Part shown: one piece after another, positions 17,978-28,100 of the stretch
How positions within the stretch are numbered: the stretch's first letter is position 1
How the letters are laid out: the number at the start of each line of letters is the position of its first letter
From: Bacteroidota bacterium
GTDB taxonomy: Bacteria; Bacteroidota; Bacteroidia; Bacteroidales; Lentimicrobiaceae
Assembly: GCA_023434665.1 (NCBI GenBank)
Contig: JAEYSM010000077.1
Span: 1 to 50,233 of the forward strand
Reading direction: 5' to 3'
DNA: 50,233 bases
The notes under the pieces: generated by a model
The model's database searches: none
What the model saw: only the letters and a program-made list of their open reading frames with translations
Told to the model about the DNA's origin: nothing
Made by a program: the position numbers and the translations under genes

Positions 17978-18850
17978 ATGAAGGGAATAATCTTAGCCGG
18001 AGGATCGGGGACACGTCTTCACCCTCTCACAGTGGCAGTGAGTAAACAATTAATGCCGGTGTATGATAAACCGATGATTTACTATCCGCTATCAGTCCTA
18101 ATGATGGCTGGCATTAATGAGATTCTGATAATTTCAACCCCGCATGATTTACCCAACTTTGAGAAGTTGCTGGGTGATGGTAGAAGTTTAGGTTGCAGAT
18201 TCAGTTATGCTGTGCAGGAAGTACCTAATGGTTTAGCCCAGGCTTTTGTTATAGGTGAATCATTTATAGGTTCAGATGACGCTGCACTGATCCTGGGGGA
18301 TAATATCTTTTACAGTACAGGTTTGGCAAAACTACTGTCTGAATGCCGCAAGCCGGAAGGAGGCATCGTTTTCGCCTATCATGTATCTGATCCACAGAGA
18401 TATGGGGTAATAGAGTTCGATAATAACAATCGGGCTGTTTCGATTGAGGAAAAGCCTTTGATGCCTAAGTCTAATTACGCAGTTCCGGGATTGTATTTTT
18501 ACGACAATTCTATTGTTGAGGTTGCAAAAAACATAAAGCCGAGTGCAAGAGGTGAATATGAAATCACTGATGTTAACCGTTTCTATCTAGAGAAAGGGAA
18601 TCTGGCTGTAAAAGTTATGAGTAGAGGCACTGCCTGGCTCGATACCGGAACATTCTCTTCCCTACTGCAGGCTTCCCAATTTGTTGAAGTGCTTGAGAAC
18701 CGGCAGGGTCTTAAGGTAGGTTGCATTGAAGAAGTAGCATTCAGAATGAATTTCATTAACCGTGAGCAGTTAGTGAAACTCGCTCAACCATTATTAAAGA
18801 GCGGTTACGGCGATTATCTGTTGAAAATCTCAGAAACACAATATCTGTAA
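17978..18850 (+). CDS. rfbA: glucose-1-phosphate thymidylyltransferase
   Basis: A 290-residue nucleotidyltransferase making dTDP-glucose from glucose 1-phosphate and dTTP, the entry to dTDP-rhamnose and other deoxysugars of surface glycans. The N-terminal GGSGTRLHPLT loop and SKQLMPVYDKPMIYYPLS are diagnostic. LILGDNIFY near residue 108 holds the metal-binding Asp, and EEKP near 162 the sugar-binding motif. Length is typical. The usual partners rfbB, rfbC and rfbD are absent from the window, so the rest of the pathway is elsewhere. It is 33 bases after the exporter and 2 bases before the prenyl synthase, probably co-transcribed. Confidence 0.95.
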   Translation: MKGIILAGGSGTRLHPLTVAVSKQLMPVYDKPMIYYPLSVLMMAGINEILIISTPHDLPNFEKLLGDGRSLGCRFSYAVQEVPNGLAQAFVIGESFIGSDDAALILGDNIFYSTGLAKLLSECRKPEGGIVFAYHVSDPQRYGVIEFDNNNRAVSIEEKPLMPKSNYAVPGLYFYDNSIVEVAKNIKPSARGEYEITDVNRFYLEKGNLAVKVMSRGTAWLDTGTFSSLLQASQFVEVLENRQGLKVGCIEEVAFRMNFINREQLVKLAQPLLKSGYGDYLLKISETQYL

Positions 18851-18852
18851 AA

Positions 18853-19827
18853 ATGAACACATTGGATCAATTGCAGGAGATGATTTCCAAAGCTCTGAAG
18901 GGATTGTCGCTTTATGGAGAACCACAAGGTCTTTATGAACCGATTTCCTATACTTTAAGTCAGGATGGGAAAAGGATTCGTCCATTGTTTGTTCTTGTTG
19001 CCAATCAGATGTTCGGTGGCAATCCTGAAGAAGCAATCCCTGCAGCAACTGCCATTGAAATCTTTCACAATTTTACCCTTCTGCATGATGATATAATTGA
19101 TCAGGCTCCCCTCAGGCGAGGTCATGAAACGGTTTACAAAAAGTGGAATACCAACGTTGCTATTCTCTCAGGAGATACCATGTTTGCCATAGCATATGGG
19201 GAACTGGCTAAAAGTAAGCCGAATATACTTCAAGATCTGATGAAAGTGTTTACAAAAACAGCTATCGAAGTTTGTGAAGGGCAGCAATATGATATCGACT
19301 TTGAAAGAGAGAATGAAGTAGATCTGCAGAGCTATATCAATATGATAAGACTTAAAACAGCAGTACTGCTGGCTGCAAGTCTTAAAATTGGTGCTTTAAT
19401 AGCAGAATCATCACAGGAGGATGCCGATAAAATATACCAGTTTGGAATTAACATGGGTATTGCATTTCAGCTTCAGGACGACCTTCTGGATTCATATGGT
19501 GATAAAATGATCTTTGGCAAACAGACAGGTGGTGACATAGCAGCTAATAAGAAAACAGTTCTGTTTATTAAAGCTTTTGAGAAAGCCAATTCTTCAATGA
19601 AGGCCCGGCTTAAGATGCTTTATGCTGATAATAGCATGCATGCAGAAGAAAAAGTTGCGGGTGTGATGGACATATTCAATTCATTGGCCGTTAGGGAAGA
19701 TACCGAAGAACTTATAAATATATACTTTAGAGAGGCCTGCAAAAACCTCGATTCCATCAGCATCCCTGATGAAAGAAAACAAGTACTTAGAAGTATTGCT
19801 GATTCTATGCTTAAAAGGGTAAAGTAA
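18853..19827 (+). CDS. polyprenyl (short-chain prenyl) diphosphate synthase
   Basis: A 324-residue trans-isoprenyl diphosphate synthase condensing isopentenyl diphosphate with allylic diphosphates. The first Asp-rich motif is HDDIID followed by LRRG, near residues 76-90; the second is QLQDDLLDSYGD near 210. The residue five places before the first motif is Phe (F-T-L-L-H-DD). Farnesyl-type enzymes such as E. coli IspA carry an aromatic there, while the octaprenyl synthase IspB has Ala. A C15-C20 product is therefore more likely than a quinone-length chain. It starts 2 bases after rfbA, so translational coupling is likely. Product length is inference from one position. Confidence 0.9.
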   Translation: MNTLDQLQEMISKALKGLSLYGEPQGLYEPISYTLSQDGKRIRPLFVLVANQMFGGNPEEAIPAATAIEIFHNFTLLHDDIIDQAPLRRGHETVYKKWNTNVAILSGDTMFAIAYGELAKSKPNILQDLMKVFTKTAIEVCEGQQYDIDFERENEVDLQSYINMIRLKTAVLLAASLKIGALIAESSQEDADKIYQFGINMGIAFQLQDDLLDSYGDKMIFGKQTGGDIAANKKTVLFIKAFEKANSSMKARLKMLYADNSMHAEEKVAGVMDIFNSLAVREDTEELINIYFREACKNLDSISIPDERKQVLRSIADSMLKRVK

Positions 19828-19847
19828 TTGGGCTTTTTAACTGATTT

Positions 19848-19862
19848 ATCCTGTTTCAGGAT
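19848..19862. terminator. possible weak bidirectional terminator
   Basis: A 6-bp stem ATCCTG/CAGGAT with a TTT loop lies at the convergent ends of the prenyl synthase and ABC-F genes and overlaps the ABC-F stop codon. T-rich sequence follows on the plus strand. The stem is short and the T tract interrupted. Confidence 0.3.
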
Positions 19863-21811
19863 TTATCTTTCTTCATCTGCTCAGCTTGATCGTGAAGTAT
19901 TTCCCATGTATTCATTAATTCATTGAGATTTGCCTTCAGTTCTTCGTACCTTTTATAGAAATCTGAATCATTCATAAATTTTTTATATAGCTCAGGATCG
20001 CTAAGTTTGATATCCATTGAAGCTATTTCCGATTCGGTTTCCTGAATTTCCTCCTCAACTTTTTCAATTCTATTCAGAACTTTTCTAAGTTCTTTTTCAG
20101 AAAGTTTCCTTTGTTCGTATTGTTGTTTATTGGAAGATGCCTGATCAGCACTTTCCTTCTGCTGATTAGCTTTTGCCGATTTTTCAGAAAGCTGATCGAG
20201 CGTCTGGATTTTCCGTTTTTCAAGAAAATCATAAACATCGCCAATATGCTGATAAACGCCCTTATTACGAAACTCATAAACTTTTTGTGTAAGTCCCTGA
20301 AGGAAATCACGATCATGAGATACAACGATAAGTGTCCCATCAAACAATAAAAGGGCATTTTTAAGAATATCTTTCGACATCATATCGAGATGATTAGTAG
20401 GCTCATCAAGAACCAGCAGGTTAACCGGAGACAAAAGAAGTTGCGCCAGGGCAAGTCGGGATTTTTCGCCACCACTCAGCACCTTTACCTTCTTCTCGGT
20501 GTCTTCACCTGAAAAGAGGAAACTTCCAAGAATGTTACGCACTTTTGGTCTGATGTCACCAACCGCGATATCATCAATAGTTTCGAACACGGTTTTCTCG
20601 GGATCGAGCATTTCGGACTGGTTCTGGGCATAGTACCCTATCTTCACATTATAACCAATGTTACAATCACCGGTATGCTGCAAATTTTCGGTTATAACTT
20701 TAGCCATGGTGGTTTTACCTTCACCATTTTTGCCCACGAAAGCAACGAAATCACCTTTTTCGATGGCAAAGTCAACATTCCTGAAGATGCACTTTTCACC
20801 ATAGGATTTTGAAAGGTTAACTGCCTCAACCACCACACGACCTGAGGGAGGTGCGGGAGGAAACTTGAAATGGATGGAAGCTTTGTCAATTTTTTCAACT
20901 TCAATCCTGTCAACTTTTTCAAGCATTTTGACCCTTGATTGAACCTGTTTGGCCTTGTTTGCTTTATAACGGAATCGTTCGATAAACCTTTCGATATCAG
21001 CAATCTGCTTTTGTTGGTTTGCATAAGCAGCCTGTTGCTGTTCATGAAGTTCGGCTCTTTGGTCTACATACTCTGAATATGAACACTTATAATCGTAAAT
21101 TTTACCAAGTGTAATTTCAATAGTCCGTGAAGTAACATTATCAAGGAAAGCACGGTCGTGAGAAACAAGTATCACCGCTCCCGGGAACACCTGAAGATAC
21201 TCTTCAAGCCATTGAGTTGACTCAATGTCAAGATGGTTTGTAGGTTCATCGAGCAATAAGATATCAGGGCGTTTCAAAAGAAGCTTTGCCAGTTCGACCC
21301 TCATTTTCCAGCCTCCACTGAATTCAGTGATTTTTCTTGGGAAATCACTTGGCAAAAATCCCAGACCCATCAATACTTTTTCGGCATCACCTTCCATAGT
21401 ATTACCACCCAAGAGATCAAAATGCTCATTGCAATCATTCAATCGGCTGATTAATGACATATACTCTTTCGAGTGATAGTCATCTCTTTCGGCTAATTGA
21501 ATGCTTATGGCTTCGCTTTCTCTTTTCAGTTGCAGCACATGTTCGAATGCACCGAGTGTTTCCTCAAACACTGAACCTACACCTGTACTAATCATATCCT
21601 GTGCAAGATATCCAATTGTGATGTCAGGCTTTTTACTTATGGTACCGGTTTCAGGGATCTGCTCTCCTTTAATTATCCGTAAAAGTGTTGTCTTTCCGGC
21701 TCCATTTTTTCCAACCAGCCCTATCCTGTCGCGATCGTTAACAAGAAATGAAACATTGTCGAACAAGTATTTACCGGTAAAGTAGACAGAAAGATTATTT
21801 ACAGAAAGCAT
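19856..21811 (-). CDS. ABC-F family ATPase
   Basis: A 651-residue soluble protein with two ABC cassettes and no membrane domain, as in ABC-F proteins that act on the ribosome. Cassette 1 has GLVGKNGAGKTT near residue 35 and EFSGGWKMRVELA followed by LLLDEPTNHLD near 165-190. Cassette 2 has AFVGKNGEGKTT near 360 and LSGGEKSRLALA with LVLDEPTNHLD near 445-470. The ABC-F interdomain linker, rich in Lys, Arg and Gln, lies between. Residues about 535-645 form a charged predicted coiled coil, as in Uup/YheS-like members. A housekeeping translation factor is more likely than an antibiotic-resistance protein, but the sequence alone does not settle this. Confidence 0.92.
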   Translation of the reverse strand: MLSVNNLSVYFTGKYLFDNVSFLVNDRDRIGLVGKNGAGKTTLLRIIKGEQIPETGTISKKPDITIGYLAQDMISTGVGSVFEETLGAFEHVLQLKRESEAISIQLAERDDYHSKEYMSLISRLNDCNEHFDLLGGNTMEGDAEKVLMGLGFLPSDFPRKITEFSGGWKMRVELAKLLLKRPDILLLDEPTNHLDIESTQWLEEYLQVFPGAVILVSHDRAFLDNVTSRTIEITLGKIYDYKCSYSEYVDQRAELHEQQQAAYANQQKQIADIERFIERFRYKANKAKQVQSRVKMLEKVDRIEVEKIDKASIHFKFPPAPPSGRVVVEAVNLSKSYGEKCIFRNVDFAIEKGDFVAFVGKNGEGKTTMAKVITENLQHTGDCNIGYNVKIGYYAQNQSEMLDPEKTVFETIDDIAVGDIRPKVRNILGSFLFSGEDTEKKVKVLSGGEKSRLALAQLLLSPVNLLVLDEPTNHLDMMSKDILKNALLLFDGTLIVVSHDRDFLQGLTQKVYEFRNKGVYQHIGDVYDFLEKRKIQTLDQLSEKSAKANQQKESADQASSNKQQYEQRKLSEKELRKVLNRIEKVEEEIQETESEIASMDIKLSDPELYKKFMNDSDFYKRYEELKANLNELMNTWEILHDQAEQMKKDKS

Positions 21812-21833
21812 TAATACTGGGTGTTTTGCGAGG

Positions 21834-21841
21834 CAAATTTA
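21834..21841 (-). promoter_or_regulatory. candidate -7 box of the ABC-F gene
   Basis: TAAATTTG on the minus strand fits TAnnTTTG and lies 22 bases before the ATG. No -33 TTG is apparent. Confidence 0.35.
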
Positions 21842-22166
21842 CGAAAAAATCCCCGTGGTCAGGCTCTCATAATTCAGAGCTTCATGAAATGCCTGAAAAG
21901 GTTAAGTAATCTCAGGGCTTTGGATCGAAAAAAATCGTGACAAGTAATTGTTGTAAAATCTTTCACACTTCCCCGAATAATTAATTGTCATTACAATAAA
22001 TGCTATTACGCTCTTTTTCAATCATTTAAATCATATTGTAAACAATTTCACAAAAAATCTTAATTTTTTTTACTTAAAAATGAGTTACCAAACACTAAAA
22101 GAGGCATTAACCATTACAGCTTTCATTTGAAGGTGAGTTCTTTTGATAAGGTAATAATGCAAGCGT
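21842..22166. other. divergent intergenic region before the giant adhesin gene
   Basis: About 325 bases with no reading frame, AT-rich toward the right with an eight-T run. It must hold the promoter of the giant gene, but no TAnnTTTG box was found on the plus strand close to its start. An imperfect ATTGT-AA-ACAAT dyad lies at about 22,035-22,046. No structured RNA was recognised. Confidence 0.4.
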
Positions 22167-25100
22167 ATGAGAACCAATTTTACAATTTTCGGGGGGAAAT
22201 TAATTAGGTGGTTAACTCTGACAACCATCTTCTTTTTATTCGCTCAACAACAAGCACTGCCATGTAACGACCTCAATTTGTCAGGTACAACAACCATTTG
22301 TTCAGGCAGTTCGACACAGATAAACTTTAACATAAGCCCGGGTGGGCCTTCACCATGGCGTATAGTCTATGCTATTAATGGTGTCCCACAGCCGGAAATT
22401 GCGGATATTACTCAATCATCGTTTAGTATTACTACCTCCACACCGGGAACTTATACGGGATTAACGATTTTTGATGCCAATGACTGTCAGGGAACTATAG
22501 TAGGTTCCCCCGTTGTCATTACGCTGGATCCCTTACCCGGAAATCCAGGTTCAATATCTGGTGATGCAATTGTTTGTCAGGGAGAAGCCGGAGTTGTTTA
22601 CACAGTTCCGGTTATCACAAATGCGAACTCATACGAATGGACACTTCCAACCGGAGTCAACTTAGCTGGCCAGGTCAATAATCAAATCACGGTTAATTAT
22701 AGTTTATCAGCCATTTCAGGATTTATAAGTGTAAGAGGAGTAAATGATTGTGGCCCCGGGAACTGGTCGAATTTTGCTGTTGACGTACAACCTCAACCAG
22801 CTACAGCAGGTACTATAACAGGACTCAGTACTGTTTGCCAGGGCCAGAACAGTGTAGTATATACTGTGCCTCCTATAGCTAATGCAACTGGATACCTCTG
22901 GACCCTTCCTTCAGGTGCCAATATTGTTACACAAAACAATAATTCCATTACTGTTGATTTTGGGACTTCAGCATTATCCGGTATCATAACAGTAACCGGA
23001 ACTAACAATTGTGGAAATGGACAGGCTTCTTCTTTAAATATTACAGTCAATCCATTACCAGGGAGTAGTGGATCCATTTCAGGGATTAATACAGTATGCA
23101 GAGGGCAGTCAGGTGTTTCATTCAGCATACCCCCGATTGTCAATGCAAGTGGTTACTTGTGGAATCTTCCAACGGGTTTCAATATCACTTCGGGGCAAAA
23201 CACCAACAGTATAACAATCGATGTTTCACCCACAGCTTCCTCAGGGCAGATTACCGTTGCTGGTATAAATTCATGCGGACAAGGAATAACTTCACCTCCT
23301 TTAAATATAACCGTCAATGATGTGCCTGCCTCTCCGGCGGGCATAAGTGGTTTAAGCACTGTATGTCAGGGATTATCGGGCATAATTTATTCAGTTCCCG
23401 CCATAACCGGAGCAACTTCATACGAATGGCAGTTACCTTCGGGAATAACATTCTCAGGCGGATCGACCAATCAGATATCTGCAAATTTCAGCCTTACTGC
23501 TGTCAGTGGAGCCATTCAGGTAAGAGGTATAAATAGTTGCGGTGAAGGACCTTGGTCACAACCTTTTAATGTTACTGTCAATACGTTACCCCAGGCAGCA
23601 GGAACAATTAGTGGTAATAACCAGATTTGTGCTCCTTCAAATGGTTTGATATTCACTGTTGCCAATATTATGGGAGCTTCATCATATGAGTGGGAATTCC
23701 CATCCGGATTCACTGTTACCGGTTCTGATCAACAAAATTCTATAACTCTTAATGCTTTAACCAATGCTAATTCAGGCGGAATTAGGGTTAGAGGTATAAA
23801 TGATTGTGGCACAGGCTCTTTCTCACCAATATTTAATATTTCTGTTTCATCACCGGCAACCGCTTTTGCAGGCAATAACTCATCGATATGTGAAGGAAGT
23901 ACTTTCGATCTCAATCAAGCAACTGCGACCAATTATAGTTCAATACAATGGACTACTTCGGGGGATGGCAGCTTTAGTAATTCCAATGTACTGAGGCCGC
24001 AATACACTCCAGGAAATAATGATATTCAGAACGGAACAGTTAACCTTACTTTAGTTGTTACGGGCAATGGAGTATGTGAAAATGCTACAAGTTCTTTAAT
24101 TCTTTCAATTTCAAAGATTCCGGTTGTATATGCCGGTAATGATATTTCTATATGTGAGCAGAGTGGCCAACTTTCATTAAGCGGCACATCAAGTAACTGC
24201 CAAAGCATTGTTTGGTCAACTTCAGGAGATGGCTCATTTGGTAATGCCAGTTCATTGACATCCTATTATTTACCAGGTCCGGCTGATATAATCAACGGTA
24301 GTGTAAACTTAACTCTTACAGGTAATGGTTCAGGTGCCTGTAACTCTCAGGTAAGTGATGCTTTAACAATTTCCATTACACGGCGTCCGGTGGTTGTTGC
24401 AGGGAATAATATACAGAGTTGCCAGGATGCCCCTGTAAATCTTACGGGCAGTGCACAATATTACCAATCAATTCAATGGTCTTCCTCAGGATCGGGAAAT
24501 TTCTCCTCAACAAATACACTGAACACTACTTATACTCCTAGTGCTGCTGACATTAATGCCGGCAATGTTACTATTAGTCTGAGTGCTCAGCCAATTAACC
24601 CCTGTTCTAATCCGGTTATTGATAATCTTACACTTATTATTTCTTCAACTCCTGTAGTTAATGCTGGTGCAGATATTGAAATATGCGCTGTAAGCGGAGC
24701 GGTACAATTGTCAGGAACAGCATCTAACTGTGGTACATTAATCTGGAGTAGTAATGGTAATGGCACATTTAGTAATCCGGGTTCTCTAACAACTATGTAT
24801 TTGCCCGGGACATCAGACATTGCAAATGGTTCTAGTATACTCACACTAAGCGGCACTGGCAATGGTGCTTGCAATAGTACAGTCCAAGACAATCTTACTC
24901 TTCAGATAATTCCTGCACCCCAGGCAAATGCAGGTGCAAACATTCAGTCGTGTGGAGATGAACCCATAAATTTAAATGGGACCGCCAATGACTATTTTTC
25001 AGTTATGTGGACTACTAGTGGCAATGGCACTTTCCTTGACAGAAATAATCTTGAAACTGTCTACTATCCAAGTAACGATGATGTGGCAGCAGGCACATTC

Positions 25101-28100
25101 AATTTACGCCTTACAGCCAATCCCATCAGTCCATGTACAAGTGTTTTCAATGATGACCTGACTGTAACCATCTATGAAGAACCTATTGTTTTTGCAGGAC
25201 CTGATATTACAAGTTGTGGCACCCAAGGATTCACAATTACCGGGAGCCAGGCACAAAATTACTCGTCTTTAACATGGAGTACTTCGGGTTCAGGTACTTT
25301 CGATAATCAAAATGGATTACGTCCGACATACTACCCAACCTCAGCTGATGTAACTGCAGGTTCTGTCATATTAACTCTGTCAGCTCAGGGAATGGGAGAC
25401 TGCTCAGGAATCTCAGTTTCTGATGACATGATATTAAATCTAAATGCTGAACCCACTGTTAATGCAGGTCCTCCGGCAACTGTTTGTCAGGGTACTGAAT
25501 TTGAAATAATTGATGCCACTGCAAGTAATTATCAGGTATTGACTTGGTTGACTTCAGGAAGCGGGACCTTTATAAACAACGGGACATTAAATCCCACCTA
25601 TCTGCCAAGTGCTGCTGATATAAATCAGGGTATGATTACACTCACACTCAGAGCGACTCCGTTGGCACCATGTTCAACACCCGTTTCAAGCAGCAAAATC
25701 ATTAATTTTTCAATTAATCCGACTGTATATGCCGGGATTGATGCAACAGTATGTGATAATTCTTCCTACACTATATCAGATGCATTAGCAACCAATTATG
25801 GATCACTATCCTGGTCAACCAATGGCACGGGATCATTCTCAAGCACAAATAGTTTAAATACCACCTATACACCAAGTAATTCTGATGTTCTTAATGGCTC
25901 AGTGACCCTGACCTTAACGGCATATGGTAATGCAGCCTGCAATCAGAATGCAGTTGATCAGATGGAAATTACTATCACCCAATCACCGGTTGCAGATGCC
26001 GGTTCAGGTGGAGTAATTTGTGAAAACTCATCATTTACAGTTACAACAGCAACCGCTTCACCAAATACTACTATACAATGGTCAAGTAGTGGAACCGGAA
26101 CACTTGTAAACGGAGGTTCATTAACACCAACCTATACACCTTCAGCTCAAGACGCTCTTAATGGAACAGTAGTTTTGACAATGACCGTTACAGGAAATCC
26201 TCCTTGTAACACATCAATTCAGGATAATATTACTATTGCAATAATACCGGAACCTATACCAGATGCAGGTGAAAATTTCTCAGTTTGTGGTTTGACACCT
26301 TTCACAATCACTAACGCTTCAGCCTCAAACTATACTTCAATAAACTGGACCACCAATGGCACCGGTAGTTTGTCGAATACTAACAGAATAGATCCAACCT
26401 ATATACCAAGTGCAGCCGATCTTGCTAACGGAAATGTCACTTTAACAATGAGTTTAACCGGTAACTTTCCATGCAATCAGGTGATAAGCGATCAGGTGCT
26501 GGTTACACTCAATCAGGTACCTGTTATTAATGCAGGTCCTGATATAACAATTTGCGAAGGACCTCATAACATAACCGGAGCAACTGCAATCAATTACAGC
26601 ACTTTACAATGGAGCACTATAAATGGTGATGGTGTATTCAATAATGGAAGTGCATTAAATGCAATTTATACACCTGGTACTGCTGATTTACTCAGGGGAT
26701 ATGTTACTCTCACCCTTACGGCTGTCGCTCTACCTCCATGTACTGATGTAATTTCAGACAATGTGATTTACACAATAAAAGCTGAGCCTACTGCGTATGC
26801 AGGACCTGATGAAATTATTTGTGAAGGCAGCAATTACCTGCTGCAGCATGCTACTGCTCAGGATTACACTAGCATAATCTGGTCTACAAGTGGTTCGGGC
26901 TATTTTAATAATGCAAACACAACAAATCCACTATACTATCCTAGTCTGGCTGACATAGCCAATGGCTCAGTTATACTTACCATGACACTGGAAAACGCTC
27001 CATGTCTCCCGGTACATGATGAAATGACATTGGTAATTAATCATAATCCAACCGCAAATGCAGGTAGTGATGCTACAATTTGCGAAGGCGATTCTTATAT
27101 GATTACTGATGCAAGTGCTCTTAATTGTTCCACCTATCTTTGGACAACAACCGGTAGTGGTGCCCTACAGAATCCGACAACTCTTACTCCTACTTATATC
27201 CCTTCGGCAGCTGATATTATGGCTGGTTCAGTGCAACTAATGTTGACTGTTGATGCTCAGGCACCTTGTGTAGCAAATGATTACGATTTAATGACTATTT
27301 ACATCACACGCCAGCCGATTGTTCAGGCTGGTAGTGATGTTACGATATGTGAAAATCAAACCCACTCTATAACTGATGCTACCGCTTCATATTATTCATC
27401 GGTGCTTTGGTCATCAAGTGGAGATGGTGTAATCACCGGCGCTAATACCTTATTCCCAACCTATACACCAGGATTAATTGATGCAACTCTTGGATATGTC
27501 ACTCTAACCCTGACGGCATATGGTAACAGTCCCTGTATCCAGCCTGTTACCGATGAGATTTACATTACAATTGAAAACACACCTGACATTTATGCAGGTA
27601 GCGATATAACCATTTGTAGTGGTTCAAACATTGCATTAACCGAGGCAATTGCTGACCATTATACAACTTTGAGGTGGAGCACTTCAGGAAACGGAAGTTT
27701 TTCTGACCCTACCATGTTACATCCGGTATATACTCCAAGCCCACAAGATATTTCAAACGGAACAGTTATCCTCACCCTGACAGGCTCACCAGTATCACCT
27801 TGCTCAGATTACACAATAGATGCCCTGGTGCTTAATATTAGCCAACCTCCTCAGGTTAATGCAGGAAGCGATGGAACTATTTGCGAAACCAGCCAGTATT
27901 ATATTCATGATGCTTCAGCATCTGATTACTCAGTTATTACATGGACAACCATGGGAGATGGTTTCTTCTCCAATCAGAATTCAATTAATCCAACCTACAC
28001 ACCAGGTCCAAACGACAGAGCAGCAGGCTCAGTTCTTCTTTATCTTAATGCCACCAGTCTGTTACCTTGTACCGGTGATGTAAGTGATGCCATGGAGTTG

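Noticed and set aside
19856..21811. ABC-F protein as the ATPase partner of the orphan permease
   Set aside because: ABC-F proteins have fused paired cassettes with a charged linker and coiled coil and do not work with permeases.
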